From a virus: DNA of 21,338 nucleotides. The position numbers and the translations under genes were made by a program. The notes under the pieces are model-generated. The model was not told the origin of the DNA, searched no databases, and saw only the letters and a list, made by a program, of their open reading frames with translations. The stretch is from IMG/VR virus record IMGVR_UViG_3300036651_001424, positions 1-21,338 of that record. One strand, 5' to 3'. Every line of letters begins with the position of its first letter. Within the stretch, counting starts at the first letter, position 1. Positions 1 through 6,795 of the stretch are shown here, one piece after another.

Positions 1-1
1 T

Positions 2-67
2 GACAAGGCCAATGTTATTAAAGCCGCTAAACGTGCCGCTGGCCTAACGGATGAAACAAATGCCTAA
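2..67 (+). CDS. C-terminal end of an upstream gene (partial)
   Basis: An open frame enters from the left edge and stops at TAA 65-67. It encodes about 21 residues, beginning DKANVIKAAKRAAG, charged and likely helical. It overlaps the start of the next gene by 17 bases, in keeping with the tight overlaps downstream. The piece is too short to assign a function, and it could be chance read-through of a non-coding edge. Confidence 0.4.
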   Translation, partial: DKANVIKAAKRAAGLTDETNA

Positions 68-488
68 ACCTAAACTCACCGTAAAGCAAGCACGGTTCGT
101 TAAAGGTGTTGCTGAGGGTAAGCCGAAGTACAAAGCAGCCCAAGAAGCGTATGGGATTGTAAAACCGAACGTTGCTGGTGTAAAAGCTAGCCAGGAACTA
201 AGAAACGCTAACGTGCAAGAGGCGCTACAGGCAGAGTTAGCTCGACAAGGCATAACACTAGAGCAAATTATCGCCCCGGTAGCTAAGGCACTCAAGGCAA
301 AAGTACGCGTCAAAACAATAGATGAAGATGGGACGTATGAGATCGGTGAAGCTGATGATATAGAGATGCAGCTCAAAGGCCACGACCGTGCAGTGCGATT
401 AGTACTTCCCCGTCAGCAAGATGGTGGGACGACGAACTTTAACTTTATAAACGTCGCCGGCAAAGACAAGGATGAGTTTGGCATATGA
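51..488 (+). CDS. Terminase small subunit
   Basis: A 145-aa protein that probably recognises phage DNA and recruits the large terminase for packaging. Residues 8-35 carry the pattern LTVKQARFVKGVAEGKPKYKA, close to the LTxKQxxFVxxYxxGxxxxxAA motif that opens the helix-turn-helix region of Terminase_2-type small subunits. The middle (residues 45-95) is predicted helical, as expected for the oligomerisation region, and the C-terminus is acidic and loose. Position directly before the large-subunit ATPase supports the call. An alternative in-frame ATG at 60 is possible. The stop overlaps the next ATG as ATGA (485-488), suggesting translational coupling. Function is inferred from the motif and context. 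Confidence 0.82.
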   Translation: MKQMPKPKLTVKQARFVKGVAEGKPKYKAAQEAYGIVKPNVAGVKASQELRNANVQEALQAELARQGITLEQIIAPVAKALKAKVRVKTIDEDGTYEIGEADDIEMQLKGHDRAVRLVLPRQQDGGTTNFNFINVAGKDKDEFGI

Positions 489-610
489 CCAATTCTGCCC
501 TAGATCGTAACCCAGAGTACGAGTTATATATCAAGCGTGGTGTTAAGAGCCAGAGTTGGTATCAGAAAATACGAGCTGGCATTAGCAGAAGGCTGAAAAA
601 TATATCATGA
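485..610 (+). CDS. 41-aa protein between terminase subunits
   Basis: A short frame encodes MTNSALDRNPEYELYIKRG followed by a basic, helical C-terminus (net positive, many Arg/Lys, two Trp/Tyr positions). It starts with an ATGA overlap on the small-subunit stop and ends with an ATGA overlap on the large-subunit start (607-610), so it precisely bridges two genes that would otherwise be separated by 118 bases. That spacing logic is the main support for it being real. No family is recognised. It might act as a small packaging accessory, or simply keep ribosomes moving from the small to the large terminase subunit. Confidence 0.65.
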   Translation: MTNSALDRNPEYELYIKRGVKSQSWYQKIRAGISRRLKNIS

Positions 611-1410
611 GCCTTTACGATCCATACGCCAAGTTCATTGACGCCCGTCTAACCATCATAAACAAGGAAGGTCAAAATGTCCCGTTCGTACTTAACCCCA
701 TACAAAGAGCTTACGTCAGCAGATCAAGCAACCGAGATATTATCCTCAAAGCTCGGCAACAGGGATTTAGTTCTTTTATCCTTGCTGCTTTTACGGCAGA
801 TTTTCTACTCAAAGAAAACAGTAACTCTGTCGTGGTTGCCGATAAGTCGGACAATGCTATTGCACTTCTCGGACGGGTCAAGCACTACCTTAGAGCCTAC
901 GAAGAAAAAACCGGCTCGAAAATCCCGCTCAAGTACAACTCGAAGTACCAACTCGTAAACGGAGCCAACAATGCCACATATACAATCGGCACAGCACAAG
1001 AGCAAGACTTCGGCCGCTCGCGCACCATCACAAACCTTCATTTATCTGAGGCCGCCTTTTACCCGAACTTGCCTAATCTGCTCGCTGGTGCGGCACAGGC
1101 TGTCGTTCCAAACGGTAAACTCATCATCGAAACAACCGCTAATGGGTTTAATGCATTCAAATCACTTTGGGATGATTCGATGCTTGGCCAGACTGCCTAC
1201 CAGCCACTTTTCTTTAAGGCATCCGATTTCTATGACCCTGCTACGTTGGAGCAAAAGCACAGAGAACTTGGCAACCGCCTCTTCAACCAAGAATACCCAG
1301 AGACACCAGAAATAGCCTTTGTCACATCCGGTGCGCCGTACTTTGATGCCGATGCTATGAGCTACTATCTAGAATCAGTCAAGAATGTACGGGAGCTAGC
1401 TACCGTATGA
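607..1410 (+). CDS. Terminase large subunit, ATPase half (split gene)
   Basis: A 267-aa protein corresponding only to the N-terminal ATPase motor of a large terminase, which drives DNA into the prohead. Visible motifs in order: Q-motif LNPIQ (residues 29-33), a deviant Walker A KARQQGFSS (48-56) with Phe where the usual Lys sits, Walker B TNLHLSEAAFY (142-152) with catalytic Glu148, and the coupling motif ETTANGF (175-181). After FVTSGAPYFDADAM, the usual end of the motor domain, the frame stops at TGA 1408-1410. Whole large terminases usually run 400-600 aa, so the nuclease domain is missing here; it is encoded separately at 2036-2689. The stop overlaps the methyltransferase start as ATGA. 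The two halves must act as separate subunits if packaging uses them. The ATPase assignment is strong. Confidence 0.9.
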   Translation: MSLYDPYAKFIDARLTIINKEGQNVPFVLNPIQRAYVSRSSNRDIILKARQQGFSSFILAAFTADFLLKENSNSVVVADKSDNAIALLGRVKHYLRAYEEKTGSKIPLKYNSKYQLVNGANNATYTIGTAQEQDFGRSRTITNLHLSEAAFYPNLPNLLAGAAQAVVPNGKLIIETTANGFNAFKSLWDDSMLGQTAYQPLFFKASDFYDPATLEQKHRELGNRLFNQEYPETPEIAFVTSGAPYFDADAMSYYLESVKNVRELATV

Positions 1411-2036
1411 ATCCACTAGAACAATGGGCGAACCAGCATCAGGGCAACTTTATGTACAAGTGGAGCCACTACTTTGATATATATCACAAACACTTCAAAC
1501 GCTTCCGTGGCGAGCCGATCAAGCTATTGGAAATAGGAATCTACGGCGGCGGTAGCTTGCAGATGTGGAAATGGTACTTCGGCAAACGGGCAAATATCCT
1601 TGGTGTAGACATTGACCCATTTTGTATCAAGTACGCTGAGCCACACATCAAGGTAAAGATCGGCGACCAGGCCGATGCGAAGTTCCTAGAGTCTCTCGGC
1701 GAGTACGACATTATCATCGACGACGGCGGCCACTTCACCTCACAGCAAACAGCCTCGTTTATGAAGCTCTACGACAAAGTAAAGCCTAATGGTATCTACC
1801 TGATCGAAGACACGCATACCTCGTATATTCCCAAGTACATTGATACCTCGCTCACCTTCACCGACTACTGCAAGAAGCTCATTGACGTCATGCACACCCA
1901 TTACGCCGGACACCCGTTCAACGACTTCAGTGCGTCAACCAATTCGATTACCTTTTACGACTCAGTGATCGTGTTTGAAAAGCAACCGCGTACCGTCCCA
2001 GAGCAAACCTTTTATGCAGGAACGGAGCGCCGCTAA
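1407..2036 (+). CDS. SAM-dependent O-methyltransferase, sugar-type, inside terminase locus
   Basis: A 209-aa class I methyltransferase. Motif I is LLEIGIYGGGSL (residues 40-51), the acidic ribose-binding motif is GVDIDP (66-71), followed by GDQAD (86-90), DIIIDDGGH (101-109) and YLIEDTHTSY (131-140). The last two motifs resemble the metal-dependent sugar O-methyltransferases related to MycE/TylF/CmcI, where the acidic residues hold a divalent metal. The family match is from memory; the substrate is unknown, with a glycan as the best guess. The gene sits exactly between the ATPase and nuclease halves of the terminase, overlapping both (ATGA at 1407-1410, TAATG at 2034-2038), with no promoter of its own. 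It looks intact and is not a nuclease, intein or intron. A glycosyltransferase lies at 9618. Confidence 0.85.
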   Translation: MNPLEQWANQHQGNFMYKWSHYFDIYHKHFKRFRGEPIKLLEIGIYGGGSLQMWKWYFGKRANILGVDIDPFCIKYAEPHIKVKIGDQADAKFLESLGEYDIIIDDGGHFTSQQTASFMKLYDKVKPNGIYLIEDTHTSYIPKYIDTSLTFTDYCKKLIDVMHTHYAGHPFNDFSASTNSITFYDSVIVFEKQPRTVPEQTFYAGTERR

Positions 2037-2689
2037 TGTTTCGGAGATACCGCCAACCAGAGCTAGGCGAGTTCTTCTGCGTATTCGCCGATACGGCTGC
2101 CGGCGGCAATGACTACTGCGCGGTCCAGTTCCTAAGCAAGACCAAACTCGACGTCCCGCTTGTCTTTCATTCTAAGATTATCGCCAGTGAGATGACGCCG
2201 CAATTGCATCTCGAATTGGAGAAGTTATACGACCTAACCCATGTGCCACCAGTCGTGGCATACGAAAGGAACAACGGAGGAGTCTATGAGCTTGAACGCC
2301 TCGCCACCCTCAACCGCAATAACAGGTACACTATTTACCAAGAGAAGACCAACCTTGGCTCGACGGATACTACGCAGAATTCTCCGAAGCTTGGATGGAC
2401 AACCAGCACAGCCACCCGTCCGCCTATGCTCTCAATGCTCAAAGAGGCCATCGACCACCGCCTCATTAAACTGTATGACCGCGCTACGATTAATGAGCTA
2501 TTTGCCTTTGTCGTGGTACAAACATCGTCCAGTTGGAAAGCCCAAGCAGAATCCGGCGCACACGATGACCTCATTATGGCGTTGGCCGGTGCGTGGCAAC
2601 TCTACCAAACGGAAAACCCACCGATAACACAGAACCCTAGCTTATACATACGCGACCCTGATATGGAAAGGATATGGAACGAGATATGA
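2036..2689 (+). CDS. Terminase large subunit, nuclease half (split gene)
   Basis: A 217-aa protein corresponding to the C-terminal RNase H-like nuclease of a large terminase, which cuts concatemeric DNA. It begins at the inter-domain linker (FRRYRQPELGEF) and keeps the metal-binding acidic residues: Asp19 in VFADTAAGG, Glu77 in VVAYERNNGG, and Asp177/Asp178 in GAHDDLIMALAGAW. No essential piece seems lost between this start and the end of the ATPase gene. Its ATG overlaps the methyltransferase stop (TAATG), so translation is probably by reinitiation. The three genes 607, 1407 and 2036 lie in three different frames, which rules out an in-frame insertion or a single frameshift. Nuclease identity is firm; assembly with the ATPase half is inference. 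Confidence 0.88.
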   Translation: MFRRYRQPELGEFFCVFADTAAGGNDYCAVQFLSKTKLDVPLVFHSKIIASEMTPQLHLELEKLYDLTHVPPVVAYERNNGGVYELERLATLNRNNRYTIYQEKTNLGSTDTTQNSPKLGWTTSTATRPPMLSMLKEAIDHRLIKLYDRATINELFAFVVVQTSSSWKAQAESGAHDDLIMALAGAWQLYQTENPPITQNPSLYIRDPDMERIWNEI

Positions 2690-2982
2690 ACGACTCTGAA
2701 TTACTGCGCCTTATCGCCACGCAATTAGCTACCGTACCGGACTTCGGACAGGTACAGTTTCACATCAAGAAGCACATTGGATCATTCAGTAATACCGACG
2801 TCGTCAAGCTCACGAGCTACCGGTACACGAAAGACGAACCGAACGTCAGCGTCACAACTGATATGCTCCGGCTTGTCAAACAGATCACCGACGCCCAGCT
2901 AACCGGCTCGCTAGGTTTCAGCGTGCAGTTCAAACACGGTAAAGCTGAGCAAATGCAGGTGCAGGATTTTAAGAAATTATAA
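2674..2982 (+). CDS. Hypothetical protein after terminase
   Basis: A 102-aa protein without a recognised family. The N-terminal third is helical (SELLRLIATQLATV) and the rest alternates beta-like segments with charged turns, including QVQFHIKKHIG and LGFSVQFKHGK. It overlaps the terminase nuclease gene by 16 bases. An in-frame ATG at 2686 would give an ATGA overlap (2686-2689) like the other junctions of this operon and may be the true start. Its place between terminase and portal suggests a small head or packaging accessory. Confidence 0.7.
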   Translation: MERDMNDSELLRLIATQLATVPDFGQVQFHIKKHIGSFSNTDVVKLTSYRYTKDEPNVSVTTDMLRLVKQITDAQLTGSLGFSVQFKHGKAEQMQVQDFKKL

Positions 2983-2991
2983 GGAGTGCAT

Positions 2992-3231
2992 ATGAATACA
3001 TGGCAAACAGAACTAGTCAAAGAACTTAAGACTGTCAGCAAAGGGCTCGAAGAGGCGGCGAAACCATCACAGGCGGTTGACCAACTAATCAGTCGGCTTG
3101 AATCGGTTGCCTGCAACGAGACGGATATTGCATCAGAGTTAAACCGGCTTAACTTGCAATGGTTTGCCCGTAAGTTGGATGCGCTCGACTTCCACGATAA
3201 GGCAAGAGCCGAAAACCAGCGCCAAGAATAG
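2992..3231 (+). CDS. Hypothetical small helical protein
   Basis: A 79-aa protein, almost entirely helical and heptad-like (WQTELVKELKTVSKGLEEA), with one Cys and a charged C-terminus. The ATG at 2992 is chosen over the GTG at 2986 because an AAGGAG ribosome binding site at 2981-2986 sits 5 bases upstream of it. No family is recognised. It is the last gene before the first promoter/leader cassette, so it probably closes the packaging transcription unit. Confidence 0.7.
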   Translation: MNTWQTELVKELKTVSKGLEEAAKPSQAVDQLISRLESVACNETDIASELNRLNLQWFARKLDALDFHDKARAENQRQE

Positions 3232-3248
3232 CCATTAGCGCTAATTTT

Positions 3249-3257
3249 TGGTATAAT
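3249..3257 (+). promoter_or_regulatory. Extended -10 promoter, cassette copy 1 (head operon)
   Basis: TGGTATAAT matches a perfect extended -10 element, and the bases after it (ATAAGCAA) are shared with three other boundaries in the window. No convincing -35 is present, which is normal for extended -10 promoters. A perfect 10-bp palindrome, TTAGCGCTAA (3235-3244), lies just upstream and could be an operator. It should drive the portal-to-capsid genes, with transcription starting near 3264. Confidence 0.75.
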
Positions 3258-3266
3258 ATAAGCAAA

Positions 3267-3308
3267 CAGCGACGCCAACGAAGCTGATAACTCTACTTGA
3301 GGTATCAG
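3267..3308 (+). ncRNA. Structured 5' leader, cassette copy 1
   Basis: Hairpin 1 pairs CAGC (3267-3270) with GCTG (3283-3286) around the 12-base loop GACGCCAACGAA. Hairpin 2 pairs CTGATA (3284-3289) with TATCAG (3303-3308), plus CTC/GAG, around loop TACTT. The two hairpins share CTG and so compete. The portal ribosome binding site (TTGAGG, 3297-3302) lies inside hairpin 2. Unlike the other copies there is no T-tract, so control here would act on translation rather than termination. Structure is by eye, not by folding energy. Confidence 0.55.
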
Positions 3309-3309
3309 T

Positions 3310-5292
3310 TTGGCTCGCAAATCTCCTTCCACCACCACAGCAGTAAAAGACGACCAGCCAACGAGTGCTGCTATTGATGAGTTATTGACGCAGAAGCAAG
3401 CCTCGTGGGATGCCCTGCGCCCGATTCAAGCAACGTGGAGCGACCGTGAACGCCTACTGATTAACCGCCCCGCCGATTCATACACCCAGAAGACTACTAA
3501 ATCCCATGTTACTGACGCCCACATCTCTACCCTTGCCTTTGAACGCCAAGCCCGTGTTGCCGCCCAGTTGCCGACAGGTATTATTTATTCCCTGACCAGT
3601 AAAGATGAGCAACCAGCGTTCTTAATGAACCTGATACTCAACAAGTACATCCTGCCGAGCGCCAACTCGCAGATGGATGCCCTGAGCAAACTGCGCATGT
3701 CCGGTGTCTACGCCAGCGTGTATGGTGCCTGCCCGATGATGTACGACTACCGCGTAGACGATGAATACATTGGTCCCGACTTCTGGATTATCCAGCCGCG
3801 CAACTTCTTCCCACAGCCAGGTAAAAACTCTATCCGCGACTGTGATTGGGTGATGATCTCCGAAATCCGCTCGATCTCTTTCTTCGACGCGATCCTGAAG
3901 CGTGAGAAAACCAGCTGGAACAAGAAGGCTATCAACAAGCTGAAAGAACTGACCAAAGACGGGGCGACACCAGCCCGCGACATCGATTCTTCCAAAAAGT
4001 CCGCTATTGAAAACGTGCGTACTGCCGGACGGCCGTATGCCGACAAAGGCTCCGCTGCCCGTGTCGAACTGGTTACGAAGTACGAGAAAGGTACGACTGG
4101 GCACTGGATTACCTTTGCACCTGATTACAAAGAAGCCGGTGTCTTGCGCGACATCCCTAACCCTCACGCGAATGGCCGCATCCCAATCGTCATGCGCCAG
4201 TGCTTCCCACTCGTTGAATCGATCTGGGGACTTGGTGACTTTGAGCGCGGCATTACCCTGCAGAAAGCTAAGGACAGTTTAATCAACCTCTACCTCGACG
4301 GGGTTAAGCTAGCCATCTTTAAGCCGCTCAAGATCGACGTCGCCAACGTTACGATGAGCTCAATCAAGATGGAAGCCGGTGCGCGTTGGCTCATGAAAGA
4401 TCCAAACGCCGTTGCACCCTATGATTCCGGCGGCGCTGAAGCCCTGCAGAACTTCCAAGGGACGTATGAGTTCTTGACTTCTGCTCTGCTCAACCAGTTC
4501 GGGTCAAACCAACAGCAAGTCAGCAAGAACGATTCCGGCAACCCGGCGCTCGGCCGAACTCCACAGGCAATCGAAGCCCAGAACCAGCGTGAAGACGCCC
4601 GCGACAACTGGGATCGCTTCCAGCTCGAAAAGTGCCTCGAAGACTTACTCGAAGGCATGATCAACCTGCTTGCGGAAAAGCAGGAAAAGCCAATCAACTT
4701 CCACATCTTTGACGCTGACGTCGAACAGGTCATGCAGCGCTTCGGTACGACAAGCGCTAGCGGTGAGGTAATTAAGGCCCCAGACTTCATGTCGCCAATG
4801 GGGCGCAGTGCCAAATTGACGGTGGCCAAGAGCCTGATCAAAGGAGCCTACCGCTACATTGTTGACGCGTCCAGCACGATGCGTGAGCAAGAGGAAGCCC
4901 AGAACGAATCACTAGTGCAGATCATGAACCTCTACATCGCCAATCCCCAAGTCTACGACCAGTTATTACAGCGAGAGGGCTACCAGTTCAAGTTCGGCAG
5001 TGCCCTCAAGACATTTATCTACAACTCCGGTATTAATGATCCCGATTCAATTATCACCAAGATCAACCAGCAGCCCGGCCAGCAAGGCCAGCCAGGCCAG
5101 CCGGTGCAGATGCAGCCAGCGCAGATCAACCCCGCCCATCTGCAGTCGATCCAAGACCCGCAAATCCGCCAAGTTGCCCAACAGCTCTTCGGCCAAGGAG
5201 GTCAGCCACAGCAACCCCAACAACCGCAGCAGCCACCGATGACGCAGCAACCAATGCCTCAGATGCAAGGAGCAATGCCAAATGGACAATAA
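3310..5292 (+). CDS. Portal protein (podovirus-type head-tail connector)
   Basis: A 660-aa protein expected to form the dodecameric ring at the capsid vertex through which DNA passes. Features seen: an N-terminal helical region with ATWSDRERLLINR, a long alpha/beta core including GVYASVYGACPMMYDYRVDD and PDFWIIQPRNFFPQPG, a helical stem-like region near residues 310-480 (DSLINLYLDGVKLAIFKP), and a C-terminal Pro/Gln-rich tail from about residue 590 with QPGQ-type repeats. Length and layout match the large portals of T7-like and N4-like phages. The start is TTG at 3310, supported by TTGAGG 7 bases upstream; no nearby ATG is in frame. Position after terminase and before scaffold and capsid agrees. 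The low-complexity tail is unusual. Confidence 0.85.
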   Translation: MARKSPSTTTAVKDDQPTSAAIDELLTQKQASWDALRPIQATWSDRERLLINRPADSYTQKTTKSHVTDAHISTLAFERQARVAAQLPTGIIYSLTSKDEQPAFLMNLILNKYILPSANSQMDALSKLRMSGVYASVYGACPMMYDYRVDDEYIGPDFWIIQPRNFFPQPGKNSIRDCDWVMISEIRSISFFDAILKREKTSWNKKAINKLKELTKDGATPARDIDSSKKSAIENVRTAGRPYADKGSAARVELVTKYEKGTTGHWITFAPDYKEAGVLRDIPNPHANGRIPIVMRQCFPLVESIWGLGDFERGITLQKAKDSLINLYLDGVKLAIFKPLKIDVANVTMSSIKMEAGARWLMKDPNAVAPYDSGGAEALQNFQGTYEFLTSALLNQFGSNQQQVSKNDSGNPALGRTPQAIEAQNQREDARDNWDRFQLEKCLEDLLEGMINLLAEKQEKPINFHIFDADVEQVMQRFGTTSASGEVIKAPDFMSPMGRSAKLTVAKSLIKGAYRYIVDASSTMREQEEAQNESLVQIMNLYIANPQVYDQLLQREGYQFKFGSALKTFIYNSGINDPDSIITKINQQPGQQGQPGQPVQMQPAQINPAHLQSIQDPQIRQVAQQLFGQGGQPQQPQQPQQPPMTQQPMPQMQGAMPNGQ

Positions 5293-5617
5293 CGCCGTCG
5301 TACCTGAAAACCTGATGCTTGACGCTGAGCCAATCGAAGCGGTAGAAAAGCAAGCTGTTACCGCAGCCCATCAGGAAGACGCTGAACTCGCCGCCCTCTA
5401 CTTATCCAGCGGCTGGAAGCGCCTCGTCAAAGACATGCAGGCCGATATCGCCCTATTCAAGACAGGCGGCTTTATTAAGCACATCGATACCCTCGCCCTT
5501 GATGAAGTCGGCAAGCTGTTCGTCATCCACCAAACCGTAGCTACGTTCTTACAGAAGTACCTAGACAAAGTCGAATCGGCGGCTAAGGCGGTGGCTGATG
5601 CAGAACGAGCCAAGTAA
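5282..5617 (+). CDS. Hypothetical small head protein
   Basis: A 111-aa helical, acidic protein that overlaps the portal stop by 11 bases. Residues 38-60 hold SSGWKRLVKDMQADIALFK, and the C-terminus is a long Lys/Ala-rich helix (FLQKYLDKVESAAKAVADAE), which looks like a coiled coil. No named family is recognised. Its position between portal and scaffold suggests a head-assembly or connector role. Confidence 0.72.
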   Translation: MDNNAVVPENLMLDAEPIEAVEKQAVTAAHQEDAELAALYLSSGWKRLVKDMQADIALFKTGGFIKHIDTLALDEVGKLFVIHQTVATFLQKYLDKVESAAKAVADAERAK

Positions 5618-5861
5618 ACCGGAGGCAACGTATGTTATAGACCTCGACAAGTTACCCCAAGCCACACTCCAGGGACATATGTGGCGGCAAGAGGGTACGC
5701 AACTTAAGTGCATGTCCTGCCCCTTCACACACGCAACATTCATTCCGGTCGGCTACCAACTCTACGGTATCGATGACGACGGGAAGCCGATGATCAGGAA
5801 AATCGTAAGCTCTGAAGCTGCCGCGCCAAAAACTCAAATGCGCGGCGACTTGAGTGCTTAA
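5598..5861 (+). CDS. Hypothetical CxxC-containing small protein
   Basis: An 87-aa protein overlapping its upstream neighbour by 20 bases. A CMSCPFTH motif puts Cys38, Cys41 and His45 close together, which may bind a metal, although no second Cys pair is visible. The N-terminus (TYVIDLDKLP) and middle (GYQLYGIDDDGKPMI) look beta-rich. Function is unknown; the location places it in the head operon. Confidence 0.7.
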   Translation: MQNEPSKPEATYVIDLDKLPQATLQGHMWRQEGTQLKCMSCPFTHATFIPVGYQLYGIDDDGKPMIRKIVSSEAAAPKTQMRGDLSA

Positions 5862-5907
5862 CTCAGGCGACGACCGAGCCTTACGTGGTCTGTAAACAGG
5901 AGAACGC

Positions 5908-6741
5908 ATGGACGATCAAGCCCCAGCATCCCAGGCGCAACCAGTCGCTGCAGAAGCAAGCAGCGTTACACAATCGCCAAGTGTAGAACCAACCACTTCT
6001 GTTTCAAACGGAGCAGCCAGCCAAACGCAAACTGTGACCGACGATACGGCACAGCAAACGCAAGGCCAGCAGCAAACCGGTGAAGCTGAACGCCAGCCCT
6101 CACGCGCCGAACGGCGTATCAACCAACTGACGGGGCAACTCAAGCAGGTGACCGCGTCACAGCAAGCCACTGTGCCGCTGCCAACGGTGTCACCCCAAGT
6201 GCCACGGCTATCCGAAATGCTACAGGGCAGAGAGTCAATTGACCCTGCCGAACTAGACCAGATCGGCCAGCGTGTCGTACAAGGGGCTGTTCAGACAGCC
6301 AGAGGCTTAAACAGCTTGGAAGTCCAGCAGTTACGCCAAGAGATTACCCAGCAACGGGCAGTCGATGAGGTGGAAAAGGACGCCGCTATATTGCCAGTGC
6401 AATATGACGAGCTTAACCCCGATTCACCGAAATATAACCCAATCCTCGAAGAAAAGATTGAGGCGGCATTTAAGGCAAGGGCTGTTGTACGCAATCCCTA
6501 TAACCCATCACAAGTGATGGTTGACCCATCGGTGAGGCTTTCCGACGTGGCAAAGGATTATGTCGAAGTGGCGAGAGCCGCTGCGGAACAAGGCAGATCC
6601 CAAACAAACGCAGCACTAGCGCAACAAGTAGATACCGGTGCGCTCACGCCGACAACAAACACGGTAGCCGAGAAATCAGTTGCCGACATGTCGCTCGCAG
6701 AACACGAAGCCTACTTAAAAGCAAAAGGTTACGACCTCTAA
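5908..6741 (+). CDS. Capsid scaffolding protein
   Basis: A 277-aa protein directly upstream of the capsid gene. The first 85 residues are disordered, rich in Gln, Ser, Thr and Ala. Then comes a charged helical core (RAERRINQLTGQLKQV, later RQEITQQRAVDEVEKDAAIL), and the protein closes with a short motif SVADMSLAEHEAYLKAKGYDL, typical of the helical end that touches capsid subunits. A ribosome binding site AGGAG stands 5-6 bases before the ATG. Scaffolds diverge too fast for a firm sequence match, so the call rests on composition, helicity and gene order. Confidence 0.75.
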   Translation: MDDQAPASQAQPVAAEASSVTQSPSVEPTTSVSNGAASQTQTVTDDTAQQTQGQQQTGEAERQPSRAERRINQLTGQLKQVTASQQATVPLPTVSPQVPRLSEMLQGRESIDPAELDQIGQRVVQGAVQTARGLNSLEVQQLRQEITQQRAVDEVEKDAAILPVQYDELNPDSPKYNPILEEKIEAAFKARAVVRNPYNPSQVMVDPSVRLSDVAKDYVEVARAAAEQGRSQTNAALAQQVDTGALTPTTNTVAEKSVADMSLAEHEAYLKAKGYDL

Positions 6742-6756
6742 TAAGCCGTTTCAAAG

Positions 6757-6790
6757 GGTTTGCCTCTCACTAAATAACAAAGAGGAAACC
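6757..6790 (+). promoter_or_regulatory. Hairpin covering the capsid gene ribosome binding site
   Basis: GGTTT (6757-6761) pairs with AAACC (6786-6790), and CCTCT (6763-6767) with AGAGG (6781-6785), with one bulged G and a 13-base loop. The 3' arm is the ribosome binding site of the capsid gene (AGAGG, about 10 bases before ATG 6796). Such a structure could tune translation or protect the message of the most abundant protein. No promoter is visible between scaffold and capsid genes. Confidence 0.5.
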
Positions 6791-6795
6791 ATAAC

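Noticed and set aside
1407-2036. Methyltransferase block as an intein or self-splicing intron in the terminase
   Set aside because: The three frames differ, stop codons separate the parts, and no splicing motifs (intein blocks, intron cores) are visible; the gene itself fills the whole gap.
2817-3338. 173-codon minus-strand frame across two small genes and the promoter cassette
   Set aside because: It overlaps two genes with good + strand signals and crosses the cassette; Ser/Leu-rich shadow composition.
3622-4167. 181-codon open frame on the minus strand within the portal gene
   Set aside because: It mirrors the portal frame, shows no known motif, and every supported gene is on the + strand; it is a by-product of codon bias.
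5053-5250. Gln/Pro repeats in the portal end as a DNA repeat element
   Set aside because: The repetition is at protein level (QPGQ-type, in frame) and simply forms the low-complexity tail of the portal.
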